From assembly GCA_041648175.1 (NCBI GenBank), contig JBAZPO010000017.1, forward strand, positions 22,159-86,158: DNA of 64,000 nucleotides, written 5' to 3'. Every line of letters begins with the position of its first letter. The stretch's first letter is position 1. Of the stretch, positions 8,017 to 17,444 are shown in pieces. This DNA is from Desulfobaccales bacterium. Lineage in GTDB: Bacteria; Desulfobacterota; Desulfobaccia; Desulfobaccales; 0-14-0-80-60-11. The translations under genes were made by a program, and so were the position numbers. Below the pieces are notes generated by a model. It was not told where the DNA came from and did not search any database. It worked only from the letters and a program-made list of their open reading frames with translations.

Positions 8017-8865
8017 ATGAAGAAGATCGGCATTTACTACCACCCGAGCTTCAGCCGCAAGAGTTACATGACCGTGGGCAACCGGCTGCGGGACTTTCCT
8101 GAGGCCCTGGATTCGCTGCTGACCAAGCCCAACGTGCGTCTCATCCAGGCGCCCCGGGTAGCCAACGATTTGGTCACCAAGGTGCACGACCCGGAGATGC
8201 TGACCATGGTGGCCATGGACGGCATGTGTTCCACGGCTTATGAGTCCGTGGGCTCGGTGGTGGCCGGCATGACGGATCTGGCCAAGGGTGAGGTTGACCG
8301 GGCGTTCTGCTTCATCGGCGCGGGCGGCCACCACGCAGGTTATCGCCAATTCTGGGGGGCCTGCTGTTTCAACGACGTGGTCATCGCCCTGACCCATACC
8401 CGGGAAAGCAGTAGATGGCGGCGCTTTGCCATTGTGGACACCGATGCTCACCACGGCGACGGCACCCGCCAGTTGGTGCGAGAGGACCCCGAGGTCTTGC
8501 ACCTGTGCTTCTGCGGCACCAATTTTAAAAGCGCTGACGGCACCAAGGTCGATGTCAATGTCCATCGCCCTGACTTTCGGGAAGACCCTGATGCCCACTA
8601 TATTGACCTGGTGCGGCAGAACCTGCCTTTGATCACTGCCTTCAAGCCGGACCTGCTCATCTGGTACTACGGCTTCGACACCCACCGGGACGACTACGGT
8701 TCCATAGGACTTACCGAAACGGCCTATTTCGCCATCTGCGACCTGATGCTGGCGGCCTCCGAGGAGATGGGCGTTCCGCTCCAGGTGGTCCTGGCCGGCG
8801 GCTCCATGTCCCATCTGGCCACGGCCACCATCCCCGAAATCATCCGCCGCCTGGCGGATGGGTAG
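8017..8865 (+). CDS. Histone deacetylase-superfamily amidohydrolase
   Basis: A 282-residue zinc hydrolase of the HDAC/acetylpolyamine amidohydrolase/AcuC superfamily. Visible signatures are GAGGHHAGYRQFWGACCFND (about residues 101-120, active-site HH), DTDAHHGDGT (about 141-150, zinc Asp/His), and YGFDTHRDDYGSIGLT (about 226-241, second zinc Asp). The likely reaction is deacetylation of a small substrate or a protein lysine; the bacterial substrate cannot be told. It lacks a good Shine-Dalgarno sequence; the ATG at 8017 fits the usual N-terminus (KKIGIYYHPSF). It converges with the secreted protein gene at 8974. Confidence 0.88.
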   Translation: MKKIGIYYHPSFSRKSYMTVGNRLRDFPEALDSLLTKPNVRLIQAPRVANDLVTKVHDPEMLTMVAMDGMCSTAYESVGSVVAGMTDLAKGEVDRAFCFIGAGGHHAGYRQFWGACCFNDVVIALTHTRESSRWRRFAIVDTDAHHGDGTRQLVREDPEVLHLCFCGTNFKSADGTKVDVNVHRPDFREDPDAHYIDLVRQNLPLITAFKPDLLIWYYGFDTHRDDYGSIGLTETAYFAICDLMLAASEEMGVPLQVVLAGGSMSHLATATIPEIIRRLADG

Positions 8866-8870
8866 TCCTC

Positions 8871-8921
8871 CCCTTTTAATCAAAATTAAAAGGGCCTGGA
8901 CCACCAGAGGTCCTTGCCCTT
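8871..8921. terminator. Convergent-gene hairpin region, probable bidirectional terminator
   Basis: CCCTTTTAAT-caaa-ATTAAAAGGG (8871-8894) is a perfect 10-base hairpin just after the HDAC-family stop. A second, overlapping hairpin pairs AAGGGC/GGACC with GGTCC/GCCCTT (about 8889-8921). The two are mutually exclusive and lie between converging genes. Confidence 0.6.
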
Positions 8922-8973
8922 TAGAACCTTATAGATAGCGTCATTATTTTTAAGACGTGCGCCCCAGAATGGC

Positions 8974-9513
8974 CTATTTCGATAAGGGTTCTTTGGCTGG
9001 GCCGCCTGGGGTGGGGGGCTTGATCAAAGTTCTTTTGGTTACTGAAAATCGAGCGGCCGTCCCATGAAAAGGTATACTGGGTCCAAGTGATCCAATCCAA
9101 TGGCCACTGATGGTTTGTTTCTGGCCGAATGATGGTTTTAAGGGCGATAAAGACAATTTTCCAAAACCAATCACGCCTGTGGGGTCGCCACCTAAAAAAT
9201 GTAGTTCATTGTCGCCATAGATAACTCCGGCAAAGTCAGCAGAGGGGACAGGGCCAGCGGGAGGGCCGCCAATTAACTGCGCGTCCATTTTTCCCAAAAC
9301 CAGGTCTTGATTTTGATCAGTGATGGTTATGGTAATGTCGTAATCCATAAATTTTTGCGTTAGGGGGGTGGATCCATCAGCGCGAACCCAGCCAACCGTC
9401 GCAGTTCCCTTCCAGACGCCTTTGAGGTCAGGAATGGGCGCGGAGAGAGAGAAACTGGCCAGACAAACTACTAAAAATAAACACGAGCTGGCAAAGATTA
9501 TTAATTTTTTCAT
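8974..9513 (-). CDS. Secreted protein of unknown function
   Basis: A 179-residue protein with a clear Sec signal peptide (MKKLIIFASSCLFLVVCLASFSLSA, cleavage near residue 25), so periplasmic or outer-membrane associated. The mature part starts PDLKGVWKGTATVGW, a lipocalin/avidin-like beta-strand opening, and is rich in glycine and beta-prone residues. The AAAGGAGA site lies too close to an ATG at 9519 but at good distance from the ATG at 9513, so I use 9513. No neighbours share its strand nearby; single gene. Confidence 0.7.
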   Translation of the reverse strand: MKKLIIFASSCLFLVVCLASFSLSAPIPDLKGVWKGTATVGWVRADGSTPLTQKFMDYDITITITDQNQDLVLGKMDAQLIGGPPAGPVPSADFAGVIYGDNELHFLGGDPTGVIGFGKLSLSPLKPSFGQKQTISGHWIGSLGPSIPFHGTAARFSVTKRTLIKPPTPGGPAKEPLSK

Positions 9514-9784
9514 GGCCATTCTCCTTTTATTAGATTGTTTCCATATTCATTACAATTATCACCTCTGTCAAGAAATTATTGGTAAGCCCTACGTTACCAT
9601 GGATATTTTCGGTTGTGGGAAGAAAGGAGGGCAGAGACTCTTGTCTGGATCATTCTCCTGTGCTTTCCCATTGCTGGACGTAATATTTTAATTTATAATA
9701 TATTTAAATGAGTTATGGGTGATACACCCTTGACTACAAACTCTCAAGGACTGGGACAGCTTCCCAGCCCTTTCCCCTATTTAT

Positions 9785-10852
9785 ATGCTTACCGATCGCT
9801 TAGAATCCCTGGAAAATCGTTACCAGGAACTGGAAACCGCGCTGACCGATCCCGAGGTCATCAAGAACCAGGACCTGTATCATAAGTCCCGTAAAGAACT
9901 TTCCGAACTGGCGCCGGTGATCCAGACCTTCCGGCGCTTTCAGCAGGTCGAAAAAGAACTGGCGGAGAACCAGACCCTGCTGAAGGAAGAGGCGGATGAA
10001 GAACTGAAGGCCTACGCCCGGGAGGAGATTCAGGTCCTCAAGGACCAGGCCGCCAAGTTAGAAGAAGATCTCCAGTCTCTGATGCTGCCCAAGGACCCCC
10101 TGGATGACAAGAACGTCATTTTGGAGATCCGGGCCGGCACCGGGGGTGATGAAGCGGCGCTGTTTGCTGCGGACCTCTTCCGGATGTACACCCGCCTGGC
10201 GGAGCGCAAACGCTGGAAAATGGAGATTCTGAGCCATTCGGCCACCGGGGGCGGGGGATTCAAAGAAATTATCGCCTCCATCTCCGGCGATAAAGTATAC
10301 AGCCAGCTCAAATATGAGAGCGGGGTGCACCGGGTCCAGCGGGTCCCGGCCACGGAATCCCAAGGACGCATCCATACCTCCGCGGTGACGGTGGCCGTGC
10401 TCCCCGAAGCCGAAGAGGTGGACGTGCAGATCAGCCCGGAAGAACTGCGCATCGATGTCTTCCGGTCCTCCGGCCCCGGCGGCCAGAGCGTCAACACTAC
10501 TGATTCTGCGGTGCGGATCACCCACCTGCCCACCGGCTTGGTGGTTTCCTGCCAGGATGAAAAGTCTCAGCACAAAAACAAAGCCAAGGGCTTGAAAGTC
10601 CTGCGCTCCCGGTTGCTGGACCTCATGCAGCATGAACAGCAGCAGCAGATCGCCCAGGAACGCAAAAGCATGGTGGGCACCGGGGACCGGAGCGAACGCA
10701 TCCGCACCTATAATTTCCCCCAGGGCCGGATCACCGACCACCGCATCGGACTGACCCTCTACAAGCTGGAGGACAGGCTGGACGGGGACCTGGAGGAGCT
10801 CATCCAGGGCTTGCTCGCTTACTACCGGACCCAGGCCCTGGCGCAGGGATAA
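9785..10852 (+). CDS. prfA: Peptide chain release factor 1
   Basis: A 355-residue class I release factor that ends translation at UAA and UAG. The stop-codon reading motif is PAT (RVPATESQGRIHTS), which marks RF1 rather than RF2 (SPF). The GGQ motif for peptidyl-tRNA hydrolysis is SSGPGGQSVNTTDSAVRITH, whose glutamine is the target of the methyltransferase encoded next. Immediately followed by prmC (TAA then ATG), the classical pair. That UGA is not read by RF1 is compatible with the selenocysteine UGA codons found further along. An upstream hairpin (CTGGGA-cagct-TCCCAG near 9754) precedes the gene. Confidence 0.97.
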   Translation: MLTDRLESLENRYQELETALTDPEVIKNQDLYHKSRKELSELAPVIQTFRRFQQVEKELAENQTLLKEEADEELKAYAREEIQVLKDQAAKLEEDLQSLMLPKDPLDDKNVILEIRAGTGGDEAALFAADLFRMYTRLAERKRWKMEILSHSATGGGGFKEIIASISGDKVYSQLKYESGVHRVQRVPATESQGRIHTSAVTVAVLPEAEEVDVQISPEELRIDVFRSSGPGGQSVNTTDSAVRITHLPTGLVVSCQDEKSQHKNKAKGLKVLRSRLLDLMQHEQQQQIAQERKSMVGTGDRSERIRTYNFPQGRITDHRIGLTLYKLEDRLDGDLEELIQGLLAYYRTQALAQG

Positions 10853-11842
10853 ATGGCCGAACCCCAAACCGCCTGGACCATCCTGGAACTTCTTCGGTGG
10901 ACCACTGAATATTTCCGCGCTAAAGGGGTCTCGGAGCCCCGGGCTTCCGCCGAAGTGCTCCTCGCCCACACCTTAGGCATTAGCCGCCTGGACCTCTATC
11001 TGCGTTACGATCAGCCCCTCAATGCGGCAGAACTGGCGCGCTTCAAGGCTCTGGTGGTCCGGCGCCGGCAGGGTGAGCCCGTGGCCTATCTCACCGGGCA
11101 CCGGGAATTCTGGTCTCTTGACTTTCAGGTGACCCCGGCGGTACTGATCCCCCGCCCTGAAACCGAAACCCTGGTGGCCGCGGCCGTGGAGGTCGCGAAA
11201 GATAATGTAGGGGCGGGTTTGAAACCCGCCCCTACCGGAGAGCCAGAGCAATCACTGGAGGAAAGGGGACAGGAGCAAAAGCCTCCACGTCTTGAAACAG
11301 ACACAAAGAACGAATCCTCCTGGGGTTTAGAAATCGGTGTCGGCAGCGGCGCGGTGGTCGTCGCTCTGGCTAAAGAACTGCCGGAGATTAATTGGATAGG
11401 GGTGGATATCTCGGCTGCGGCCCTGGCTGTGGCATGGGACAATGCCCGGCGCCATGGGGTGCTCGACCGGGTTCATCTGTTTAAGAGCGATCTGCTCAGT
11501 GCATTCAAGCCCCAGCCGTCATTTGACGTGCTGGTGGCTAATCTGCCCTACGTGCCCCAGCCGGAATGGGAGCAACTGCCACGAGATATTAAAGACTTTG
11601 AACCACGACAAGCCTTATTGGCGGGAAAAGACGGTTTGGACCTGATCCGGCCCTTAGTTCGGCAGGCACACCAGTATATTAAAGCAGGAGGCTGGATGCT
11701 CCTGGAGGTAGGGGATCGGCAGGCGGAAAAAGTCGAGGGGTTAATCCAACAGAGCGGCGCCTATGACCGCGTGGAGAGCATTAAGGATTTCAGTGGGATA
11801 GAGCGGGTGGTGCGGGCACGGCGCCGGGATGGAGCCGGTTAA
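10853..11842 (+). CDS. prmC: Release factor glutamine methyltransferase with a palindrome-derived insertion
   Basis: S-adenosylmethionine-dependent enzyme that methylates the GGQ glutamine of release factors. The N-terminal helical domain (residues 1-90) is followed by the Rossmann methyltransferase domain with LEIGVGSGAVVVALA (SAM-binding) and the NPPY-type motif, here NLPYV. At 329 residues it is about 40-50 longer than usual. The excess lies at about residues 119-157, between the last helix before the SAM domain and motif I; residues 119-128 (VGAGLKPAPT) are encoded exactly by the 29-bp palindrome at 11207-11235. The rest of the insert is charged and polar, so it is probably an exposed loop. 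Starts one base after the prfA stop. Confidence 0.93.
   Translation: MAEPQTAWTILELLRWTTEYFRAKGVSEPRASAEVLLAHTLGISRLDLYLRYDQPLNAAELARFKALVVRRRQGEPVAYLTGHREFWSLDFQVTPAVLIPRPETETLVAAAVEVAKDNVGAGLKPAPTGEPEQSLEERGQEQKPPRLETDTKNESSWGLEIGVGSGAVVVALAKELPEINWIGVDISAAALAVAWDNARRHGVLDRVHLFKSDLLSAFKPQPSFDVLVANLPYVPQPEWEQLPRDIKDFEPRQALLAGKDGLDLIRPLVRQAHQYIKAGGWMLLEVGDRQAEKVEGLIQQSGAYDRVESIKDFSGIERVVRARRRDGAG
11207..11235. repeat. 29-bp perfect palindrome inside prmC
   Basis: GTAGGGGCGGGTTT-g-AAACCCGCCCCTAC, 14-base perfect arms. The same sequence except for the central base is intergenic at 14411-14439, and a degenerate copy lies at 2761-2787. Here it is read in frame as VGAGLKPAPT. Confidence 0.9.
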
Positions 11843-12117
11843 AAAGTCATCTCTCTCAGAAGCATAAGGCTCATATCATCCAGGCCGTGCTTACCGGCAC
11901 TGACATAGGGCTGACGCGGCTTGTTGTCGTAGCTTTTCCAGCTTTGGCCGTTGTCAAGCCTGACCCGGTCTATCTTGCCGCTACTGTCTTTGGACTCCAT
12001 CATGACGCCAGAGCAGCCTGACGATACCACCATTGCCGCTACCAGCCAAGGCAGGCACCGTTTTCTTATCCAGCCCTTCAAGTCCATGCCCTCGGGAACT
12101 ATAGAATAATTCTTCAT
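11839..12117 (-). CDS. Small putative lipoprotein
   Basis: A protein of about 92 residues with a signal peptide (RKRCLPWLVAAMVV) ending in the lipobox VSSGC, so probably lipid-modified and anchored in a membrane. The mature part is short and polar (SGKIDRVRLDNGQSWKSYDNKP). Its stop overlaps that of prmC by four bases in converging orientation. The start is unclear: ATG at 12117 or at 12087 both keep the signal peptide, and neither has a well-spaced binding site. Function unknown. Confidence 0.55.
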   Translation of the reverse strand: MKNYSIVPEGMDLKGWIRKRCLPWLVAAMVVSSGCSGVMMESKDSSGKIDRVRLDNGQSWKSYDNKPRQPYVSAGKHGLDDMSLMLLREMTF

Positions 12118-12166
12118 ATCTGTCTTGAAAAGTTCAGAGTTCAAGGTTCAAAGTTCAAGGTTGAGT

Positions 12167-12186
12167 GGCGGGCGGGGACGCCCGCC
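12167..12186. repeat. Palindrome GGCGGGCG-ggga-CGCCCGCC
   Basis: Eight-base perfect arms. The same arms recur at 27541-27560 with a different loop. Just before it (12131-12162) lies a short run of near-identical units TTCAAGGTTCAAAG, a local direct repeat. Confidence 0.75.
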
Positions 12187-12419
12187 CTACCGGGTTTTTC
12201 ATGGTTTTGAGAGAGCGGCAAGCTCATGAGCGACTGTAAGAAAGGTATCACAATTTCACAAGAAAGTCGACTGTCTTATAACTTTCCTCGTCTCATCTGC
12301 CCCACAATCATTCTTGATAGCGTAGACTTACAGCCTCGTTCCGAAGTGCAATTTGGGAACTGAGGGAAAGAACTGGAGAAGATAAAGTTCGGAATTGTTT
12401 TAAGCGCTTGCGTTAGAGT

Positions 12420-12908
12420 TCATTCTTTAGTCAGTAATTGCGCCAACTTATCGAAAGACTGGCTCCAGCCTTGCTCCATATCGGAGCGGTCTTTTTCATT
12501 GATACCGGCGGTTCCGGAATGCTTCAGGGTGAGCTTGGTTTTTCCTGCCTGTTCTTCGAGCCTTACGCTTATCTGCATCTCCATCGGAAAATCCGCACTC
12601 AATCCGTAGTGGGTTGCCGGAACCACGTTGCCCTCTTTGTCCGCGAAGGAATCGGTCATGACAAGTCGCTCCGGCTCCATGATTTCGCGGTAGATACCGG
12701 TGCTCCAATAGTCCTTGTCCTCTGGCGAACGCATGCAGTTCAGGTACTTCCCGCCCACTTTGAGATCGAACTTCGCAACAGGAGACGTGAAGCCTTGCGG
12801 TCCCCACCACTTCCTGAACATCTCGGGATCTGTCCATGTCTTCCACACGCGTTCCCGGGGCGCATCAAACACGCGAATGATGATTAGGTCATTTTTGCTT
12901 TTATCCAT
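12420..12908 (-). CDS. SRPBCC (AHSA1/START-like) domain protein
   Basis: A 162-residue single-domain protein of the Aha1-like SRPBCC family. Typical features are the opening VFDAPRERVWKTWTDPEMFRKWWGP and the closing GTAGINEKDRSDMEQGWSQSFDKLAQLL. These proteins form a helix-grip pocket for hydrophobic ligands; the physiological ligand is unknown. GGGGAGG precedes the ATG. It is a single gene, with about 200 bases between it and the leuC terminator. Confidence 0.88.
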   Translation of the reverse strand: MDKSKNDLIIIRVFDAPRERVWKTWTDPEMFRKWWGPQGFTSPVAKFDLKVGGKYLNCMRSPEDKDYWSTGIYREIMEPERLVMTDSFADKEGNVVPATHYGLSADFPMEMQISVRLEEQAGKTKLTLKHSGTAGINEKDRSDMEQGWSQSFDKLAQLLTKE

Positions 12909-13058
12909 AGAGGCACCTCCCCATCAAGGAATTACAAAAGATCTTGTAAAAATATAAGGAGGGCGACCCAGTCTGTCAAATATTGGGAACTTGAATAATC
13001 TTCCCAATTCTACCTAACTCGGAATTTAGTAGGGGACAAATTTCTGTAGCCTTAGAAC

Positions 13059-13086
13059 AAAAAAGGGCACGGCTCGCCCGTACCCT
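13059..13086 (-). terminator. Intrinsic terminator of leuC
   Basis: On the minus strand AGGGTACGG-gcga-GCCGTGCCCT forms a stem, followed by six Ts, 27 bases after the leuC stop codon. Confidence 0.85.
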
Positions 13087-13112
13087 AAAAAAGAAATTAC
13101 TTCCGGCAATGA

Positions 13113-14378
<1,266 letters not shown>

Positions 14379-14410
14379 TACAGTCTCCATATAAATTATA
14401 GTATGGCGAT

Positions 14411-14499
14411 GTAGGGGCGGGTTTTAAACCCGCCCCTACGGTATGTTACAGTTCATAGGGCGTGCCGTGCACGCCGAAAAATGGCGGGCATGGCCCGCC
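14411..14499. repeat. Three hairpins between leuA and leuC
   Basis: In the 135-base gap between the leuA stop and the leuC start there are three GC-rich inverted repeats: the 29-bp palindrome GTAGGGGCGGGTTT-t-AAACCCGCCCCTAC (14411-14439), GGCGTGC-cgt-GCACGCC (14459-14475) and GGCGGGC-atg-GCCCGCC (14483-14499). None has a T-run, so they may block 3' decay or attenuate rather than terminate. Confidence 0.85.
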
Positions 14500-14513
14500 C
14501 TATAGCTGGCATT

Positions 14514-16073
14514 TTACAGTTCTTCGGGTTTGGGGCCTTTCTTCGCCGGGCCGCCCTCCTTGAGGAAGTTGAGGCGGTTGAGCCCGTTGATAAAGGCTCG
14601 GGCGCTGGCAGTGACCACGTCGGGGTCTACCCCCTGGCCGGTCACCACGTGGCCGGACTCCTCCAGGCGCACCGACACCTCGCCCTGGGCGTCGGTGCCG
14701 CCGGTGATGGAACTCACCGCAAACTTCAGGAGCGTGCACTTGGACCCGGCCAGGTGGGTGATGGCCTTGTAGGTGGCGTCGATGGGGCCGTCGCCGAACA
14801 CCGAATAGGGGCCGACGAGTTGGCCGCCGATCTCCATTTTGACATTGGCCGAGGGCTTGGCCATGGTCCCGGTGACCACCACGAGTTCAACTAGCTTGAA
14901 GTGTTCCGGCACCGACTTATAGATAACCTCGGTCTCAACCAGGCTGACCAGATCTTCGTCGAACACGGTCTTTTTGCGGTCTGCCAGGCTCTTAAAGCGG
15001 GCAAAGGCCCGGTTCAGTTCCTCATCGTTTACGTAGAAGCCCATCTCCCGGAGCTTGTTTTTGAAGGCGTGGCGGCCCGAGAGTTTCCCCAGAGGCAGCG
15101 TGCTCTTCTTGATGCCCACGGTGGAAGGGGTCATGATTTCAAAGGTGCTGGAGTCCTTAAGCACACCGTCCTGGTGAATCCCGGACTCATGGGCAAAGGC
15201 GTTGGCCCCCACGATGGCTTTATTGGGCTGCACTGGCACGCCTGAAAGCTTGCTGGTCAGGCGGCTGGTGGGATAGATGTACTGAGTGACAATGTCCGTG
15301 TAAAAGTTAAACAGATCCCGGCGAGTGGTCAGGCCCATCACCACTTCCTCCAGGGAGGCGTTGCCCGCCCGTTCCCCCAGACCGTTGATGGTCACCTCGG
15401 CCTGGCGCACCCCGTTACTGATGGCGGCCAGGGTGTTGGCTACGGCCAGCCCCAGGTCATTGTGGCAGTGCACCGAAAGGATGGCCTTGTGCATGTTGGG
15501 GATGTGCTCCATCAGGTACTTGATCTTGAAGCCGAACTCCTCGGGGATGGCGTAGCCCACTGTATCCGGGAAATTGAGGGTGGTGGCGCCCGCGTTGATG
15601 ACCGCGGTGAAGACCTGGACGACATAATCAAGGTCGCTCCGGGAGGCGTCCATGGCCGAAAATTCCACGTTGGAGGTATAGCGGCAGGCATGCTTCACCG
15701 CGGCCACCGCCATCTCCAGCACCTCTTCCCGGGATTTGCGCATCTGGTGTTTCAGGTGGATATCGGAGGTGGAGACAAAGGTGTGAATCCGAGGATTGGT
15801 GGCCTCTTTCACCGCCTCCCAGCAGGCGTCGATGTCTTTCTCAAAAGCCCGGGCCAGGCCGGCGATCTGGGGGCCCCGGATTTCCCGGGCCACGGCTCGC
15901 ACCGCCTCGAAATCCCCTGGCGAAGAAATGGGGAAGCCGGCCTCGATGACATCCACATTGAGGAGTTCCAGATGCCGGGCGATCTGCAGTTTTTCGTCCA
16001 CGTTGAGATTAGCCCCGGGGGTCTGTTCCCCGTCCCTCAGGGTAGTATCGAAGATAAAAATTTTGTGTGCCAT
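14514..16073 (-). CDS. leuA: 2-isopropylmalate synthase
   Basis: First committed enzyme of leucine synthesis, condensing acetyl-CoA with 2-oxoisovalerate; 519 residues, normal for the long form. The TIM barrel opens FDTTLRDGEQTPGANL and has LSVHCHNDLGLAVANTLAAI (metal-binding H-x-H). The C-terminal LeuA_dimer regulatory domain (about residues 380-500, with GDGPIDATYKA and GTDAQGEVSVRLEE) is where leucine feedback acts in this family. The gene follows an SGNH hydrolase gene by 12 bases on the same strand and is followed by leuC. AAAAGG precedes the ATG. Confidence 0.95.
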   Translation of the reverse strand: MAHKIFIFDTTLRDGEQTPGANLNVDEKLQIARHLELLNVDVIEAGFPISSPGDFEAVRAVAREIRGPQIAGLARAFEKDIDACWEAVKEATNPRIHTFVSTSDIHLKHQMRKSREEVLEMAVAAVKHACRYTSNVEFSAMDASRSDLDYVVQVFTAVINAGATTLNFPDTVGYAIPEEFGFKIKYLMEHIPNMHKAILSVHCHNDLGLAVANTLAAISNGVRQAEVTINGLGERAGNASLEEVVMGLTTRRDLFNFYTDIVTQYIYPTSRLTSKLSGVPVQPNKAIVGANAFAHESGIHQDGVLKDSSTFEIMTPSTVGIKKSTLPLGKLSGRHAFKNKLREMGFYVNDEELNRAFARFKSLADRKKTVFDEDLVSLVETEVIYKSVPEHFKLVELVVVTGTMAKPSANVKMEIGGQLVGPYSVFGDGPIDATYKAITHLAGSKCTLLKFAVSSITGGTDAQGEVSVRLEESGHVVTGQGVDPDVVTASARAFINGLNRLNFLKEGGPAKKGPKPEEL

Positions 16074-16085
16074 ATTTAAACCTTT

Positions 16086-17204
16086 TCAGTTGATAGGTTC
16101 ACGTTGCGCAGGTTGGCGGCGCTCCATTAACCGGCTGGCAATCAGCCGACTCATAGAGATTCCCGCCAGTTCATGAGCCGCGGCGGTCCAATGACCTTCT
16201 TCATAGTAGAGGTTCTCGATAGTTTGGCCCGAGAGGGCCAACAAGGGGGTCAAGGACCACAGCGTAATACCGTTATCTGCCGCAATACGCACACACGCCT
16301 GCTCATCGGCGGATATTGTCCGACTCTTTTTATAGTCACGCACTTCCTGGGACACGGGAATATAAAACATTATCAACGCACCACCGGCACTTTTTACTGC
16401 GGTGTTCAAGTGTTCAACGTAGAGGTTGGTTAAGCCTTTATTAGTCCGGTTGGCATAACCCTCAGCTCCTCGGTTATAGGATACCACCAATCCTGGCGTT
16501 GCCTCAGGGCCGGTTTTAGCGGCCCGGTTCACCAGCAGGTCAACCCCCGTCTGTTTAATCAGGTTGGCCGCCTGGGACCAGGAAATCAGCCAGTTGTAAC
16601 CGGGCAGATCCAGGAGAACTTTTTTCAGGGCGCCCTGGTTGCAGTTCAACTCTTTGGCATGAAGGTCGCCGCGTTTGTCGATATTATAATACTCAGCCCG
16701 TTCATTGTCCTGAAAATCATTGCAAAAAAAGCACAGCACGGTAAGGTCAGGGTGAAATTTGCGCCCCACCGTGTCAAATACCTTCACTTCATAATCGGTG
16801 CCTTTGCCGGGGCAACCGGCGTTCATAACTTCTACGGACAGACGGTCAGCGGTGAGAATCTTTTCCACTTGGGCGGCAAAGGTTTTCTCGTCGTTGACGC
16901 CAAGGCCGTAAGTGAACGAATCTCCCAGAAAAAGCACCCGGTATGTAGTCTGCTTGTCTTCCCGGAATTCCCGGGGTCCGCGCCAGCCCAGGGAGTTGTT
17001 GCTATAGGTAAAGTCAAAAACTCCGGGGGAATGTCGCACCCCATGTTGGCCGGGAACAGGAATCTCGCCCAGTTCAGAGTCACAGGCAAAGCGCACCGGC
17101 CCCACCTCCTGGGGACGGAACAGCCGCACGGCGCCTTCCGCCATGGCAAAGGCCACCAGAAAACCGAGGAAGACGCATATGATTTTAAAGAGAAGTGACT
17201 TCAC
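16086..17204 (-). CDS. Membrane-anchored SGNH/GDSL hydrolase
   Basis: A 372-residue protein with an N-terminal hydrophobic segment (LFKIICVFLGFLVAFAMA, residues 5-22) as signal anchor, followed by an SGNH hydrolase domain. Block I is FLGDSFTYGLGV (catalytic Ser, about residue 96), the Asn block is FFCNDF, and the C-terminal block with the catalytic His is EGHWTAAAHEL. It resembles GDSL-like esterases/acetyltransferase-associated proteins acting on extracytoplasmic glycans. It is the immediate upstream neighbour of leuA (12 bases); a functional link to leucine synthesis is not expected, so co-transcription is probably incidental. Confidence 0.85.
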   Translation of the reverse strand: MKSLLFKIICVFLGFLVAFAMAEGAVRLFRPQEVGPVRFACDSELGEIPVPGQHGVRHSPGVFDFTYSNNSLGWRGPREFREDKQTTYRVLFLGDSFTYGLGVNDEKTFAAQVEKILTADRLSVEVMNAGCPGKGTDYEVKVFDTVGRKFHPDLTVLCFFCNDFQDNERAEYYNIDKRGDLHAKELNCNQGALKKVLLDLPGYNWLISWSQAANLIKQTGVDLLVNRAAKTGPEATPGLVVSYNRGAEGYANRTNKGLTNLYVEHLNTAVKSAGGALIMFYIPVSQEVRDYKKSRTISADEQACVRIAADNGITLWSLTPLLALSGQTIENLYYEEGHWTAAAHELAGISMSRLIASRLMERRQPAQREPIN

Positions 17205-17222
17205 TGCCGCTCGGTAATCTCT

Positions 17223-17325
17223 TTATACTCATTGCCAAAAGTTTTTTCTTATTAACCCCTCACCCTACCCTCTCCCACAAGGGGGGAGGAGAATTAGAGG
17301 AAAAAACTTTTGGCAAACGCTATAA
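17223..17325. repeat. 103-bp MITE-like palindromic element, copy 2
   Basis: Same 103-base length and order as the copy at 2647-2749, with the same ends (TTATACTCATTGCCAAAAG and CTTTTGGCAAACGCTATAA). It again lies directly upstream of a minus-strand gene start (here the SGNH hydrolase, 18 bases away). Confidence 0.75.
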
Positions 17326-17444
17326 ATATTGAAATGAAGGGATGAACCAGGGTCGTTTGCCCCGGTGCCATCCTCAAAAAACTGCAAGACAAGGTTGCAA
17401 AGCTGATGTCGGGACTGCTTCGGGGAGGTGCGGCTAAGCAGCAA

